Assembly: GCF_014698235.1 (NCBI RefSeq) | Contig: NZ_JACJSP010000021.1 | Location: 20,934-84,933 of the forward strand | Direction: 5' to 3' | DNA from: Limnothrix sp. FACHB-406 | Lineage (GTDB): Bacteria; Cyanobacteriota; Cyanobacteriia; CACIAM-69d | Length of the DNA stretch: 64,000 bases | In this document: positions 34,061 to 42,466 of the stretch, piece after piece | How the letters are laid out: the number at the start of each line of letters is the position of its first letter | How positions within the stretch are numbered: the stretch's first letter is position 1 | Translations under genes and position numbers: made by a program | Notes under the pieces: model-generated | Told to the model about the DNA's origin: nothing | The model's database searches: none | The model's input: only the letters and a program-made list of their open reading frames with translations

Positions 34061-35992
34061 ATGCAACCGTCCCTGCCCCCCGGAACTGTTCTCCAAAATC
34101 GCTATCGCCTTGTGGAAGTGTTGGGACAGGGTGGCTTTGGGCGCACCTACCTGGCGGAGGATTTGGGGCGATTTGGCGAGCGCTGTGCCCTCAAGGAATT
34201 CACGCCGCCCGTGGGCGATGCCTACGCCCTCGAAAAATCCAATGAACTGTTCCGGCGCGAGGCAGCGGTTCTTTACCAAATCAATCACCCACAAATTCCC
34301 AAGTTTCAGGCCACCTTTGAGGCGGAGGGTCGCCTATTTTTGGTGCAGGACTACGTGCAGGGCAATACCTATCGATCGCTTCTAGATAGCCGCCTGCACC
34401 ATGGCCAGCTCTTTGCGGAAGGGGAAGTGTTCTACCTCTTGCAACAGTTGCTCCCCGTGTTGAGCTACCTGCACAATTTGGGGATCATTCACCGGGATAT
34501 CTCGCCGGAAAACATTATTCTGCGGGAGCACGATCGACTGCCCGTGTTGATTGACTTTGGGGCCATCAAAGAAATGGCCACCCGCTTTCAACAACCGGGA
34601 GCCACGGCCGTGCAGGCCACCACCGTTGGTAAGAGCGGCTATGCCCCCAGCGAACAAATTCAAACCGGCCGCGCTTACCCCAGCAGCGATCTCTATGCCT
34701 TGGCCGCCACGGTGTTGGTGTTGCTGACGGGGCGAGAACCCCAGGATTTGCTAGACGATCGCACCCTTACCTGGCATTGGGATCAGTATGTGCCCCTCAC
34801 GCCGGCCTTGGGAGATCTGCTACGACGGATGTTGGCCTATCAACCGACGGAGCGCTATCCCTCTGCCTCCTTGGTGCTTCAGGCGTTGCAGGAGGTGACG
34901 TTGGATGCGACGGCCCGCCCCGTGGCCCAGCCGCCCTCCACTTCAACCCCAACTCCGGCAGCGCCGGCCCCAGCCGTTAATCCCACGGGAACTGTCCCTT
35001 CAACCATGGCGACGGTGGTGGTGGGTCGGGCTGCGCCGCCTCCGATCGCCCCCCGATCGCCCGCACCGGCCCCGGCTCCCGGCCCCGATTGGAGCGTGGA
35101 ACCCCGAGGATCCTTGATGGATAACCCTTGGGCGGTGACGGTGTTAGGCGTGTTGTTGGTGGTGGGGACGGGAGTGGGTTCCTGGTCGCTGGTGAATCAA
35201 TTCCTGAGCCGATCGCCCAACAACAGCAACCCCACACCAACCGCGACGGTTTCCGAAAGTCCGCCGCTGCCTAGCCCTTCCCCCACGCCATCCCCCACCC
35301 CGTCCCCTAGCCCGATCGCCTCGCCTGTGGTCTCCACCCAGCGGTTGAACCTTCAGCCCGCCGGGGATTTTGAAGATTCCCGCACCCTGGGTGAAAACGA
35401 AACCCTGATCTATCGTTTCCAGGCCGGCGCTGAGCAACCCCTCAGCATTTCCGTGGCAGGCAATAACGTGATTGCTAGTCTCCTGGCTCCCGATGGTGAC
35501 CCGGCGGATCGATCGAGCCGGGATCTGCGCCAATGGGATGGCGTGATTGCCGTGGCTGGTGAATATGCCCTGCAAGTGCGCGTGGCCCCCGGTGCGCCCA
35601 GGGGAGACTACCGCCTGCGCTTACGGCTAGCGGCGGCTCCCGCTTCCCCCAGTCCGGAGCCAAGCCCCACGCCAACGCCCACCCCGACTCCGGAGCCAAC
35701 TCCCAGCCCCAGCCCAGAACCAACCCGCCAACCCACCTCGCGCAACTTCCGAGGTGTGACTCAGCCCCAGGTTCCCCAAACCTTTGGTTTTGAAGCCCAG
35801 GCGGGTCAGCAAATTTCAATTAGTATTCCTTCCGGTTTGCGAGCCACGGTGTTTGGCCCCAATGGCCCGATTCCGGACATGGAAGGACTGGAAGGATCCG
35901 TCAGTTTGGAAGCGCCCGTGGGCGGCAACTACGGCATTGAAGTGTCTTCGGATTTGGAAATGCCCTTTGAGATTGCCGTGCGGGTTCGGTAG
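34061..35992 (+). CDS. Membrane-anchored Ser/Thr protein kinase with PPC-like domains
   Basis: This 643-residue protein is a Hanks-type kinase. The kinase domain (14-280) has the glycine loop LGQGGFGRTY, K45 (CALKE), catalytic HRDISPEN (D146) and DFG (165-167), then SGYAPSEQ in the activation segment. A Pro/Ala-rich linker follows, one membrane helix (about 356-376) and a Pro/Ser/Thr-rich extracytoplasmic stalk. Two beta-sandwich modules resembling bacterial pre-peptidase C-terminal (PPC) domains end the protein (about 428-535 and 575-643; ENETLIYRFQAGAEQPLSIS, FGFEAQAGQQISIS). The outside modules may sense wall or surface ligands. bioD follows after 98 bases. Confidence 0.92.
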   Translation: MQPSLPPGTVLQNRYRLVEVLGQGGFGRTYLAEDLGRFGERCALKEFTPPVGDAYALEKSNELFRREAAVLYQINHPQIPKFQATFEAEGRLFLVQDYVQGNTYRSLLDSRLHHGQLFAEGEVFYLLQQLLPVLSYLHNLGIIHRDISPENIILREHDRLPVLIDFGAIKEMATRFQQPGATAVQATTVGKSGYAPSEQIQTGRAYPSSDLYALAATVLVLLTGREPQDLLDDRTLTWHWDQYVPLTPALGDLLRRMLAYQPTERYPSASLVLQALQEVTLDATARPVAQPPSTSTPTPAAPAPAVNPTGTVPSTMATVVVGRAAPPPIAPRSPAPAPAPGPDWSVEPRGSLMDNPWAVTVLGVLLVVGTGVGSWSLVNQFLSRSPNNSNPTPTATVSESPPLPSPSPTPSPTPSPSPIASPVVSTQRLNLQPAGDFEDSRTLGENETLIYRFQAGAEQPLSISVAGNNVIASLLAPDGDPADRSSRDLRQWDGVIAVAGEYALQVRVAPGAPRGDYRLRLRLAAAPASPSPEPSPTPTPTPTPEPTPSPSPEPTRQPTSRNFRGVTQPQVPQTFGFEAQAGQQISISIPSGLRATVFGPNGPIPDMEGLEGSVSLEAPVGGNYGIEVSSDLEMPFEIAVRVR

Positions 35993-36090
35993 CAACCGTG
36001 ATCAAACCCTTGGAGCGAGAAGCGGCAAGGCGATCAGCCTGAGTAGTGCTGAAGCCGATGGAAGCACGCTAAACCAACAGGAGAATGGGA

Positions 36091-36798
36091 ATGAGTGAAA
36101 GACGACCGCAGCAACTGGCGATCGCGGGGAGCGATACGGAAGTGGGCAAAACGGTCTTTGTGCTGGCACTGGCGGCCTATTGGCAGCAGCATTGTCAAAA
36201 ACAAGGGGCCTTGGGCCTGCTGAAACCGGTGCAGTCCGGGGAGGGCGATCGGGAAATTTATGGGGAATTATTTGCGGATTTGCATCAAAGCCCCGAATCC
36301 TTTAATCCCATTCGGCTACAGGCTCCCTTGGCTCCCCCGATCGCGGCGGAACGGGAAGGCAAAACGATCGACCTGGCCTTGGCCTGGCAAGCTCTGCAAA
36401 CCCTCCAGAGCGATCGCTCCTTCATTTTGATTGAAGGGGCCGGAGGCTTGGGGTCGCCGGTCACTTGGGAGTTGACCTTTGCGGATGTGGTGGCCGCTTG
36501 GCGGTTGCCGTTGGTGTTGGTGGTGTCGGTCAAGTTGGGGGCGATCGCCCAAACGGTGGCGAATGTGGCCCTGGCTCGTCAATTCCAAATTCCGCTGCGG
36601 GGCATTGTGCTGAATGAAGTGACGGCCGTGAGCGCGGCCGATCGAGAAGCTTTAGCCCCCATCGGTCTGATTGAAAGCCTGACCCATGTGCCGGTGCTGG
36701 GCTATTTGCCCCATGTGGACAATTGGCGCGATCGCGCGGCTCTGGCCGCAGCGGCGGCACACCTGAACCTGGAGCCATTGGGTATCAGCCCCTATTGA
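36091..36798 (+). CDS. bioD: Dethiobiotin synthetase
   Basis: This ATP-dependent enzyme closes the ureido ring of dethiobiotin, the penultimate step of biotin synthesis. It has 235 residues from the ATG at 36091. The P-loop GSDTEVGKT, the substrate-binding LLKPVQSG and IEGAGGLGSP (GAGG motif) are all present. Two ATGs are available, 36085 and 36091; the AGGAG at 36079-36083 is spaced better for the second. No other bio gene is nearby. It converges with a histidine kinase gene, with only 13 bases between the stops. Confidence 0.93.
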   Translation: MSERRPQQLAIAGSDTEVGKTVFVLALAAYWQQHCQKQGALGLLKPVQSGEGDREIYGELFADLHQSPESFNPIRLQAPLAPPIAAEREGKTIDLALAWQALQTLQSDRSFILIEGAGGLGSPVTWELTFADVVAAWRLPLVLVVSVKLGAIAQTVANVALARQFQIPLRGIVLNEVTAVSAADREALAPIGLIESLTHVPVLGYLPHVDNWRDRAALAAAAAHLNLEPLGISPY

Positions 36799-36811
36799 AG
36801 TGGCTGATCAA

Positions 36812-38779
36812 TCAGGCAGAAGTGGCGGCGCTGGCGATGTCTCTGGTGATCGGCAGTTTAATTTCAAAGGTTGTGCCGTGGTGGGGAATCGATCGACAGT
36901 CGATCGAGCCGTAGTGACGCTCCACAATAATTTGATAGGCGATCGCCATGCCTAATCCTGTGCCTTTGCCAACGGGCTTAGTGGTATAGAACGGGTCAAA
37001 TAATTTGGCGCGGGTCACCTCATTCATACCAATACCGTTGTCAGTAATTTCAATTTTGATCCAAGACAAATTGAGGGTTTGGGTCGTGATCGTCAGGGTG
37101 GGTAATTCTTGGGCCGGGGGAGCTGTTTGCCAGCGTTCTTCGATCGCATCAATGGCATTGACCAACAGATTAATTAAAACCTGATCAATTTGCCCGATCG
37201 TGCAGTCAATGGCAGGTAAAGAGCCATTTTGACGAATGATATTGAGATCGGGTTTTAGCTCCTGAATCCGATGGCTCAAGATCATCAAAACCCGATCGAT
37301 GGACTCGTGGAGGCTGGCCGGTTCCTTGGCTTCGGTGGTGACGTGGGAATAGATTCTGAGGGATTTCACAATTTCCCGAATTCGATTGGTTCCCACGCGC
37401 ATGGAGGTAAGCAGCTTGGGAAAATCATCGGCAATGTAATCTAAATCAAGGGTCTCGGGATGGGCGATCGGGACGAAATGAGGGGTTTTGGAATATTGCT
37501 GGTTGTGGCGATCGATCCTCTCTTGATAAGCAATTACGGCTTCTAAAAGTTCCGTGGCATATTCCGAAGCGTGATGCAAATTGCCATGGACAAAGCTCAC
37601 GGGATTATTAATTTCGTGGGCGATTCCGGCCACCAATTGCCCTAAGCTGGATAGTTTTTCGCTTTGGATGAGGTGTGCTTGGGCTTCTTGCAGTTCTTGA
37701 AGGGCCGTTTCTAAATCTTCAGTGCGATCTTGCAGGGCCAAGCGAGATTCCTGAAGCTGTTGGTTGCTGTAAATCACTTGGTTAAGGAGCGATTCTTGCA
37801 CCACCACTCGCCGAATATTGTTGAAAAGATAGGCGGCAATGCTGGCGGTGAGGCTTAAGCCCACGAGAAAGGCCGCGATGCTGTTAGGAAACAGGAAGGG
37901 CGAAAAAATTTGATGGGGCAAAACGAGCAGGGACATTTCCCGATCGCCCACGTTAATGGATTGGGTGCAAATATCCCAAGGGCCTTTCCAAGGACAACGC
38001 AAGGCCTGCTGGGCCCCAACAGTCCAAGGGGCTGTGCTAGCGATCGGGAGGATGCGATCGAAGCTACTGGGATTGGCTAACTGGGATTGCAAATAATCCA
38101 CCGGGCGATCGAACAGGAAAATATCCAAATCCAACACGCCCGTTTGTCCACGGGTGAGGTGGAGCGATCGGGTAATTTCCGTTTGGGTCACAAACCAACC
38201 CTGGTCGGTTCCCTGCACCGTCAGCAGCCGAGGATCCGGATTGGACACAATCATCGTCAAGGGCCGCTGAAAGGACTGGGCCCGCTTCAGCCAACTGTTG
38301 AGGGCTGGGGGGATGGTTGCTCGCTGACCGGGTTGCCGACCGCCAAGGGACTGAATGCCTTGTCCCAGTTGAAATTGAACATAGGGCCCCGTTTGGGGAT
38401 CGGCCTGAATCCAAGCCGTATCGGCCGTGTTGGCCACATCGGACAGAAGGTTTTGGCTGATGGATTGAAATTCGGCGGCCGAGGCGGGGCGACGGCGATC
38501 GAACATCAAAGCCCCGGCGCGGGTGGTGCGGGTAATTTGTTCTAAATCATCACGGAGATTGTTGCCCAATTGTTGGGTTTGCTGTTGCAGTTGGGCGCGG
38601 GCTTGGGCCAAGTCCCGATCGGCCGCCCAGTTGGCCGCCCAGGCCGACAGACCCACTCCCACCAACAAGGCAATGGCAACGGGCCCGTAACGACGATAGG
38701 GAACAGGTGTTAGCGATGGGGCAGGGGGTGGGGGTGGCGCAGATCCCGGCCGATCGGTTCGACGAGCAGCGACAGGCAT
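36812..38779 (-). CDS. Membrane sensor histidine kinase with CHASE-like sensor
   Basis: This is a transmembrane histidine kinase, 655 residues from the ATG at 38779. A membrane helix near residues 35-52 is followed by an extracytoplasmic sensor resembling CHASE domains (about 55-290; DLEQITRTTRAGALMFDRRR), a second helix (IAAFLVGLSLTASIAAYLF), a coiled-coil (residues about 325-380), HisKA with the AGIAHEINNPVSFVHGN H-box, and HATPase (NLLVNAIDAIEE, TDNGIGM, GKGTGLGMAI). The frame is open upstream to an ATG at 39022 and a TTG at 39070; that extra N-terminus is Pro/Thr-rich and unconserved, and no start has a clear ribosome site. The ligand is unknown. Confidence 0.88.
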   Translation of the reverse strand: MPVAARRTDRPGSAPPPPPAPSLTPVPYRRYGPVAIALLVGVGLSAWAANWAADRDLAQARAQLQQQTQQLGNNLRDDLEQITRTTRAGALMFDRRRPASAAEFQSISQNLLSDVANTADTAWIQADPQTGPYVQFQLGQGIQSLGGRQPGQRATIPPALNSWLKRAQSFQRPLTMIVSNPDPRLLTVQGTDQGWFVTQTEITRSLHLTRGQTGVLDLDIFLFDRPVDYLQSQLANPSSFDRILPIASTAPWTVGAQQALRCPWKGPWDICTQSINVGDREMSLLVLPHQIFSPFLFPNSIAAFLVGLSLTASIAAYLFNNIRRVVVQESLLNQVIYSNQQLQESRLALQDRTEDLETALQELQEAQAHLIQSEKLSSLGQLVAGIAHEINNPVSFVHGNLHHASEYATELLEAVIAYQERIDRHNQQYSKTPHFVPIAHPETLDLDYIADDFPKLLTSMRVGTNRIREIVKSLRIYSHVTTEAKEPASLHESIDRVLMILSHRIQELKPDLNIIRQNGSLPAIDCTIGQIDQVLINLLVNAIDAIEERWQTAPPAQELPTLTITTQTLNLSWIKIEITDNGIGMNEVTRAKLFDPFYTTKPVGKGTGLGMAIAYQIIVERHYGSIDCRSIPHHGTTFEIKLPITRDIASAATSA

Positions 38780-39070
38780 GATTAAGCAAGAGGGTGTCAA
38801 GGGAGTGGTTTTGAGGTGGGTGTTTTGAAACGGGAGATGAGCTGGGGTGACGGTCAACCATTCGGTGGCTTGTGTGGGCCGATGGCTCCAGCGATCAATT
38901 GGCTCCGAGGTGGAAGGGGCGGGGGCTTGACGGAGGTGAAACAGCCTCCAGAAACGCTCTGGCCAGCGCGTGGCACTTGACGGTAACTTCTTCACGATCA
39001 AAAACTTGCTGATTGGATCCATCCCGATAGGGAACGATCGCGGGTGGGGGTTAGTGGGGCCAACGGTCAA

Positions 39071-39486
39071 AAATTGGTGATGGGGCCATGGTTTGGGGGC
39101 AACGAATCAAGTCACCGCCCTGAGAGCCAGTGAGTGACCCGCTGGCGGCTGTAGCGATTGACACCCTGACCTTCATCCTAATTGAGAATAAGTTTTAATA
39201 AATAATTGACTTGATTACAATTTTCAAATTTCAGATGCTGAATTCATAAGCACAGCGTAATTCTGTGCGGAGTTTTAATCGCGTTTAATGGCAAGAAGCG
39301 CGATCCGCTGCCCGATCGCTTGCCAGGGCTGGCTCCTGTGGCTCAAGATGGGCCTAGTTTCGGTTCAATAACTGGCTTTATGGCTGGTTCGATGGCTGGT
39401 TCGATGGCTGGTGTGGATCAGCCTGATTTTGGTTGATCAGCTTTTTTAGATATTGCTCTCGTTATCAGCATTTGTGCCCTGCCCCT
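39071..39486. other. Divergent spacer with a tandem repeat
   Basis: This 416-base region separates the histidine kinase (minus) from the DUF2227 gene (plus). The middle (39180-39260) is AT-rich and may hold promoters. A 12-base tandem repeat (ATGGCTGGTTCG) lies at 39380-39415. No gene is supported. Confidence 0.45.
39380..39415. repeat. 12-base tandem repeat
   Basis: ATGGCTGGTTCG is repeated at 39380-39391 and 39392-39403, followed by a third copy changed at its end (ATGGCTGGTGTG). An imperfect related copy (AACTGGCTTT) precedes it. Confidence 0.75.
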
Positions 39487-40176
39487 ATGGCTGCCGGATT
39501 GGTTCACGATCGAATCACGATCAACACGGCCGGGATTTGGTTCTTGGTGGGATTGGGGGTGACGACGGATTTCGGGTTGGCGGCTGCGAGCGCGATCGGC
39601 TGTGTGGTGGGGGGCTATTGGCTCAGCCCAGACCTGGATATTCGATCGCACCCATTCCAACGTTGGGGCCCGCTGCGTATCATTTGGATTCCTTACCAAA
39701 AACTGATTCGCCACCGCTCCACCTGGTCTCACGGGCCGCTGATTGGCACGACCTTACGGGTGCTGTATTTGGTGATCGCCCTGGGGCTGGGATGGTTGCT
39801 GCTGTTGGGATTGGCGGCGATCGGGTTTTCCCTGTTGGGTGGGGCCGATCGCTATGCCAGCTTTGAGGCGGTCACCTTGGCCCAAACCCGGGCGATCGGT
39901 CAATGGCTGTGGGTTGATCAATTCCCGTTTTTGGTGGCGGGTTTTGTGGGGCTGGAGGTGGGGGCCCTGTCTCATATTGCAACGGATCATCTCAGCTCTT
40001 GGCAAAAGCGACGCGCCCGCCGGGCCAAGCGATCGACCAGCCAAGCCCGAGGTCGATCGCCCGGTACTCGCACCCCATCTCGCAAACCAGCTTGCACCCG
40101 TCGATCGCGCAGCGGCCCAACTCGCAACCCCCAATCTAAGCGGACTAAACGGACAACAAATCGGCCAACCTCATAG
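39487..40176 (+). CDS. DUF2227 family membrane metal-binding protein
   Basis: This 229-residue protein belongs to the DUF2227 family of putative metal-binding membrane proteins. Typical motifs are GLVHDRITI at the N-terminus, SPDLDIRSHPFQRWGPLR and RHRSTWSHGPLIGT, where the His/Asp residues could hold a metal. Two or three membrane helices follow (about 22-45, 95-125 and 145-170), then HIATDHLSSW. The C-terminal 45 residues are extremely basic (Arg/Lys/Ser/Thr-rich), probably disordered and on the cytosolic side. The ATG at 39487 matches the family start; the frame extends to 39433. Its stop overlaps that of cinA on the opposite strand by six bases. Confidence 0.85.
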   Translation: MAAGLVHDRITINTAGIWFLVGLGVTTDFGLAAASAIGCVVGGYWLSPDLDIRSHPFQRWGPLRIIWIPYQKLIRHRSTWSHGPLIGTTLRVLYLVIALGLGWLLLLGLAAIGFSLLGGADRYASFEAVTLAQTRAIGQWLWVDQFPFLVAGFVGLEVGALSHIATDHLSSWQKRRARRAKRSTSQARGRSPGTRTPSRKPACTRRSRSGPTRNPQSKRTKRTTNRPTS

Positions 40177-41418
40177 CCAGCGACGACGCAGAAAATCCAA
40201 AGCAGTGCAGGCGCTCACGTGGCGGATCCATTCCCGATCGCGCTGGATCCCGAGGCGCATTTCATGGGTGGTGACCCCATCGGGCCCGGCAATGCCCGCA
40301 TAGACCAGGCCCACGGGCTTTGCCTCGCTGCCGCCGCCGGGCCCGGCCACCCCGGTGATGCTGATGGCCCAAGTGCTGCCGAGGCGATCTCGTGCCCCGA
40401 TCGCCATTTCCTTGGCTGTTTCGTGGCTGACGGCTCCGAAGCGATCCAACGTTTCCGCCGAAACCCCCAACAGGGCTGTTTTGATTCGGTTGTCGTAGGC
40501 AATGATGCCGCCGAGGAAGTAGGCGGAGCTGCCGGCCACCGCCGTCAGCAACTGCCCCAAACCGCCACCGGTGCAGGACTCCGCCACCGCCAGGGTTTCG
40601 CCTCGGTCTTGGAGCGATCGACCCACCACGATCGGCAACGTATCCTGATCCAAGCCATAGCAATCGGGCCCCACCCGATCGCGAATTTGCGCCACCATCG
40701 GCTCAATTTTGGCCAGGGCTTCGGCCGCCGTTGCTCCACAGGCCGACACCCGCAACTTCACCGATCCTCGGTTGGCATAGGGAGCCACCGTTGGATCCGA
40801 ACTGGCTAAATAGTCCGCCACCCGTTCCGCCAAGGCCGATTCGGAAATGCCCCAAAACTTCAGGGTTTGGGAGACGATCGTTTGGCGCGACCACCCATGA
40901 TCTCGCAGATAAGGCACGGCCACTTCTGTCCACATGGTGCGCATTTCGCTGGGCACACCGGGAAAGGTCATCAACAACAACTCCGGAACCGGTTGCCAAA
41001 TCATGCCCGGAGCCGTGCCCACTCGGTTGGTCAAAATGGCCGCGCCAGCCGGCAGCAGAGCCTGCTTGCGATTGCTGGGAACCATGGTGCGGCCGCGCTG
41101 GGCAAATTTTTGTTCAATGTCGGCAATGACGGCCGGATGTTCCACCAGGGGCACATCGAAGAACTGGGCGATCGTTTCGGTGGTTAGGTCATCGGGCGTG
41201 GGGCCCAGGCCACCCGTAAACAGCAAAATGCGCGATCGTTGGCAAGCGGTGGCGATCGCCCGTTGCAGGCGCTGGGGATTGTCGCCAACCACCGTTTGGT
41301 AATAGTGGGGAATGCCCAATGCCGCCAGTTGTTGGGCCAAAAACTGAGCATTACCATTAAGAATGTCGCCAAGCAACAGCTCAGTGCCGACACAAATAAT
41401 TTCAGCGCTGGGGGTCAT
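40171..41418 (-). CDS. cinA: CinA-family protein
   Basis: This 415-residue protein has the two-domain CinA structure. The N-terminal MoCF/COG1058 domain (SAEIICVGTELLLGDILNGN, TGGLGPTPDDLT) is associated with ADP-ribose pyrophosphatase activity in some homologues. The C-terminal CinA/PncC domain (about 255-410; ETLAVAESCTGGGLGQLLTA, SITGVAGPGGGSEAKPVGLVY) is an NMN deamidase fold used in pyridine nucleotide recycling. It was originally named competence/damage-inducible. The gene stands alone and converges with the DUF2227 gene. Confidence 0.95.
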   Translation of the reverse strand: MTPSAEIICVGTELLLGDILNGNAQFLAQQLAALGIPHYYQTVVGDNPQRLQRAIATACQRSRILLFTGGLGPTPDDLTTETIAQFFDVPLVEHPAVIADIEQKFAQRGRTMVPSNRKQALLPAGAAILTNRVGTAPGMIWQPVPELLLMTFPGVPSEMRTMWTEVAVPYLRDHGWSRQTIVSQTLKFWGISESALAERVADYLASSDPTVAPYANRGSVKLRVSACGATAAEALAKIEPMVAQIRDRVGPDCYGLDQDTLPIVVGRSLQDRGETLAVAESCTGGGLGQLLTAVAGSSAYFLGGIIAYDNRIKTALLGVSAETLDRFGAVSHETAKEMAIGARDRLGSTWAISITGVAGPGGGSEAKPVGLVYAGIAGPDGVTTHEMRLGIQRDREWIRHVSACTALDFLRRRWL

Positions 41419-42053
41419 TGTGCCAAGCTCCGCACAGGATCAAACCAGGATCGAACGAGGATCACCGAACCATTCAACCATCAAGGCGACACTGAGTCAG
41501 TCCCAACTGATCAGACCTAATTGATTAGGCCCATCCGTCAATCATCATCTCGAACTTTGCCCTTAACAGATCGTGGGACAAGGGGCAAAACAAGGGATGG
41601 AACAAGTGCTGGGCCAAGGGGTAGGACAAGGGGTTTAAACCCCTTGCCTGATCATGATTGGAGCAAGACGGTCAAATGCTCTGGCCCTTGGCTTTGCTCT
41701 CAAACTTTCGCCTTAATTGATTGCGAACGAATCGCGTGAATGATTAATTCTCAGTCTAAGCTTGATTAGCCCTCGATCAACAGGGGCAAATCGGTTCCAT
41801 TGTAGCGCTGAAATTTTCAGGTTCCAAGCCATTTAAAGCCGATGTTCTCTCGGTTTTTTCGCGATTTCATCTTAAATGAGAAATTGAAATGAGAAATTGA
41901 GAACCACTCGATCAATCTTGGCCAATTTGACCCAAAAATGGAGTGGCGATCGACTGGGTTTGCTTGGGACTTGCGATCATCAATTATTGCGATCATTCAT
42001 TGCGATCATTGGGATTTTCTCTAAATAATTACCCCTGCCTTAGGAGGAGAGCT
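41419..42053. other. Repeat-rich spacer between cinA and the thioredoxin gene
   Basis: This 635-base divergent spacer has no gene. From about 41577 to 41626 an ACAAGGG-type motif recurs irregularly and leads into the 20-base palindrome at 41627-41646. A 13-base tandem duplication (AATGAGAAATTGA, 41875-41900) lies nearer the thioredoxin gene. The thioredoxin start has a strong ribosome site (AGGAGGAG). Confidence 0.6.
41627..41646. repeat. 20-base perfect palindrome, copy 1
   Basis: CAAGGGGTTTAAACCCCTTG reads identically on both strands. A close relative with one compensatory pair change is at 56839-56858. It follows a run of imperfect ACAAGGGG motifs. Confidence 0.85.
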
Positions 42054-42371
42054 ATGGCGACATCGAAAGAATTCACGAGTTTTGATGCCATGATTCAGGA
42101 AGCTGAAAAACCCGTTCTTGTGGACTTTTATGCCACTTGGTGCGGCCCTTGCCAACTGTTGTCGCCAGTGTTGGAGGAGGTGAGCGTGCGGCTGCATGAT
42201 CACCTGCAAGTGGTGAAGATTGATGCCGATCGCTACCCGGATTTGGCAACTCAACACCAGGTGACAGCCTTGCCGACGCTGATTTTGTTCAAGGATGGCC
42301 AGGCGATTGATCGAATCGAAGGGTTTATGAAGGCGGATCAGCTCATTGCCCACTTAGAGCGCAAACTTTAG
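42054..42371 (+). CDS. Thioredoxin
   Basis: This 105-residue thioredoxin has the active site WCGPC (C30 and C33) in VDFYATWCGPCQLLSPVLEE and the cis-proline loop ALPTLILF. The sequence around the active site and the KIDADRYPDLATQHQ strand resemble the y-type thioredoxins of cyanobacteria and plastids more than the m-type. It reduces target disulfides, probably for peroxiredoxins or metabolic enzymes. AGGAGGAG lies directly upstream of the ATG at 42054, so the longer frame from 41943 is rejected. A 13-base duplication (AAACTTTAGGGCG at 42363-42375 and 42377-42389) spans the stop codon. Confidence 0.94.
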   Translation: MATSKEFTSFDAMIQEAEKPVLVDFYATWCGPCQLLSPVLEEVSVRLHDHLQVVKIDADRYPDLATQHQVTALPTLILFKDGQAIDRIEGFMKADQLIAHLERKL

Positions 42372-42466
42372 GGCGAAAACTTTAGGGCGCAAACTGAGCT
42401 AGAGGGGCCCATAACCAAAAGGGCAATCATCAGGGCCAATAACGATTTCGGGATGGGCTGCAATCA

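Noticed and set aside
36812..39070. Longest version of the CHASE-like histidine kinase starting at a TTG (39070)
   Set aside because: The extra N-terminus is Pro/Thr-rich and unconserved with no ribosome site; the ATG at 38779 just before the first membrane helix is preferred, though 39022 cannot be excluded.
25161..41877. 17-base identity CGCGATTTCATCTTAAA at about 25161 and 41861
   Set aside because: A single match of this length within 64 kb can arise by chance in a CGCGAT-rich genome, and the flanks are unrelated.
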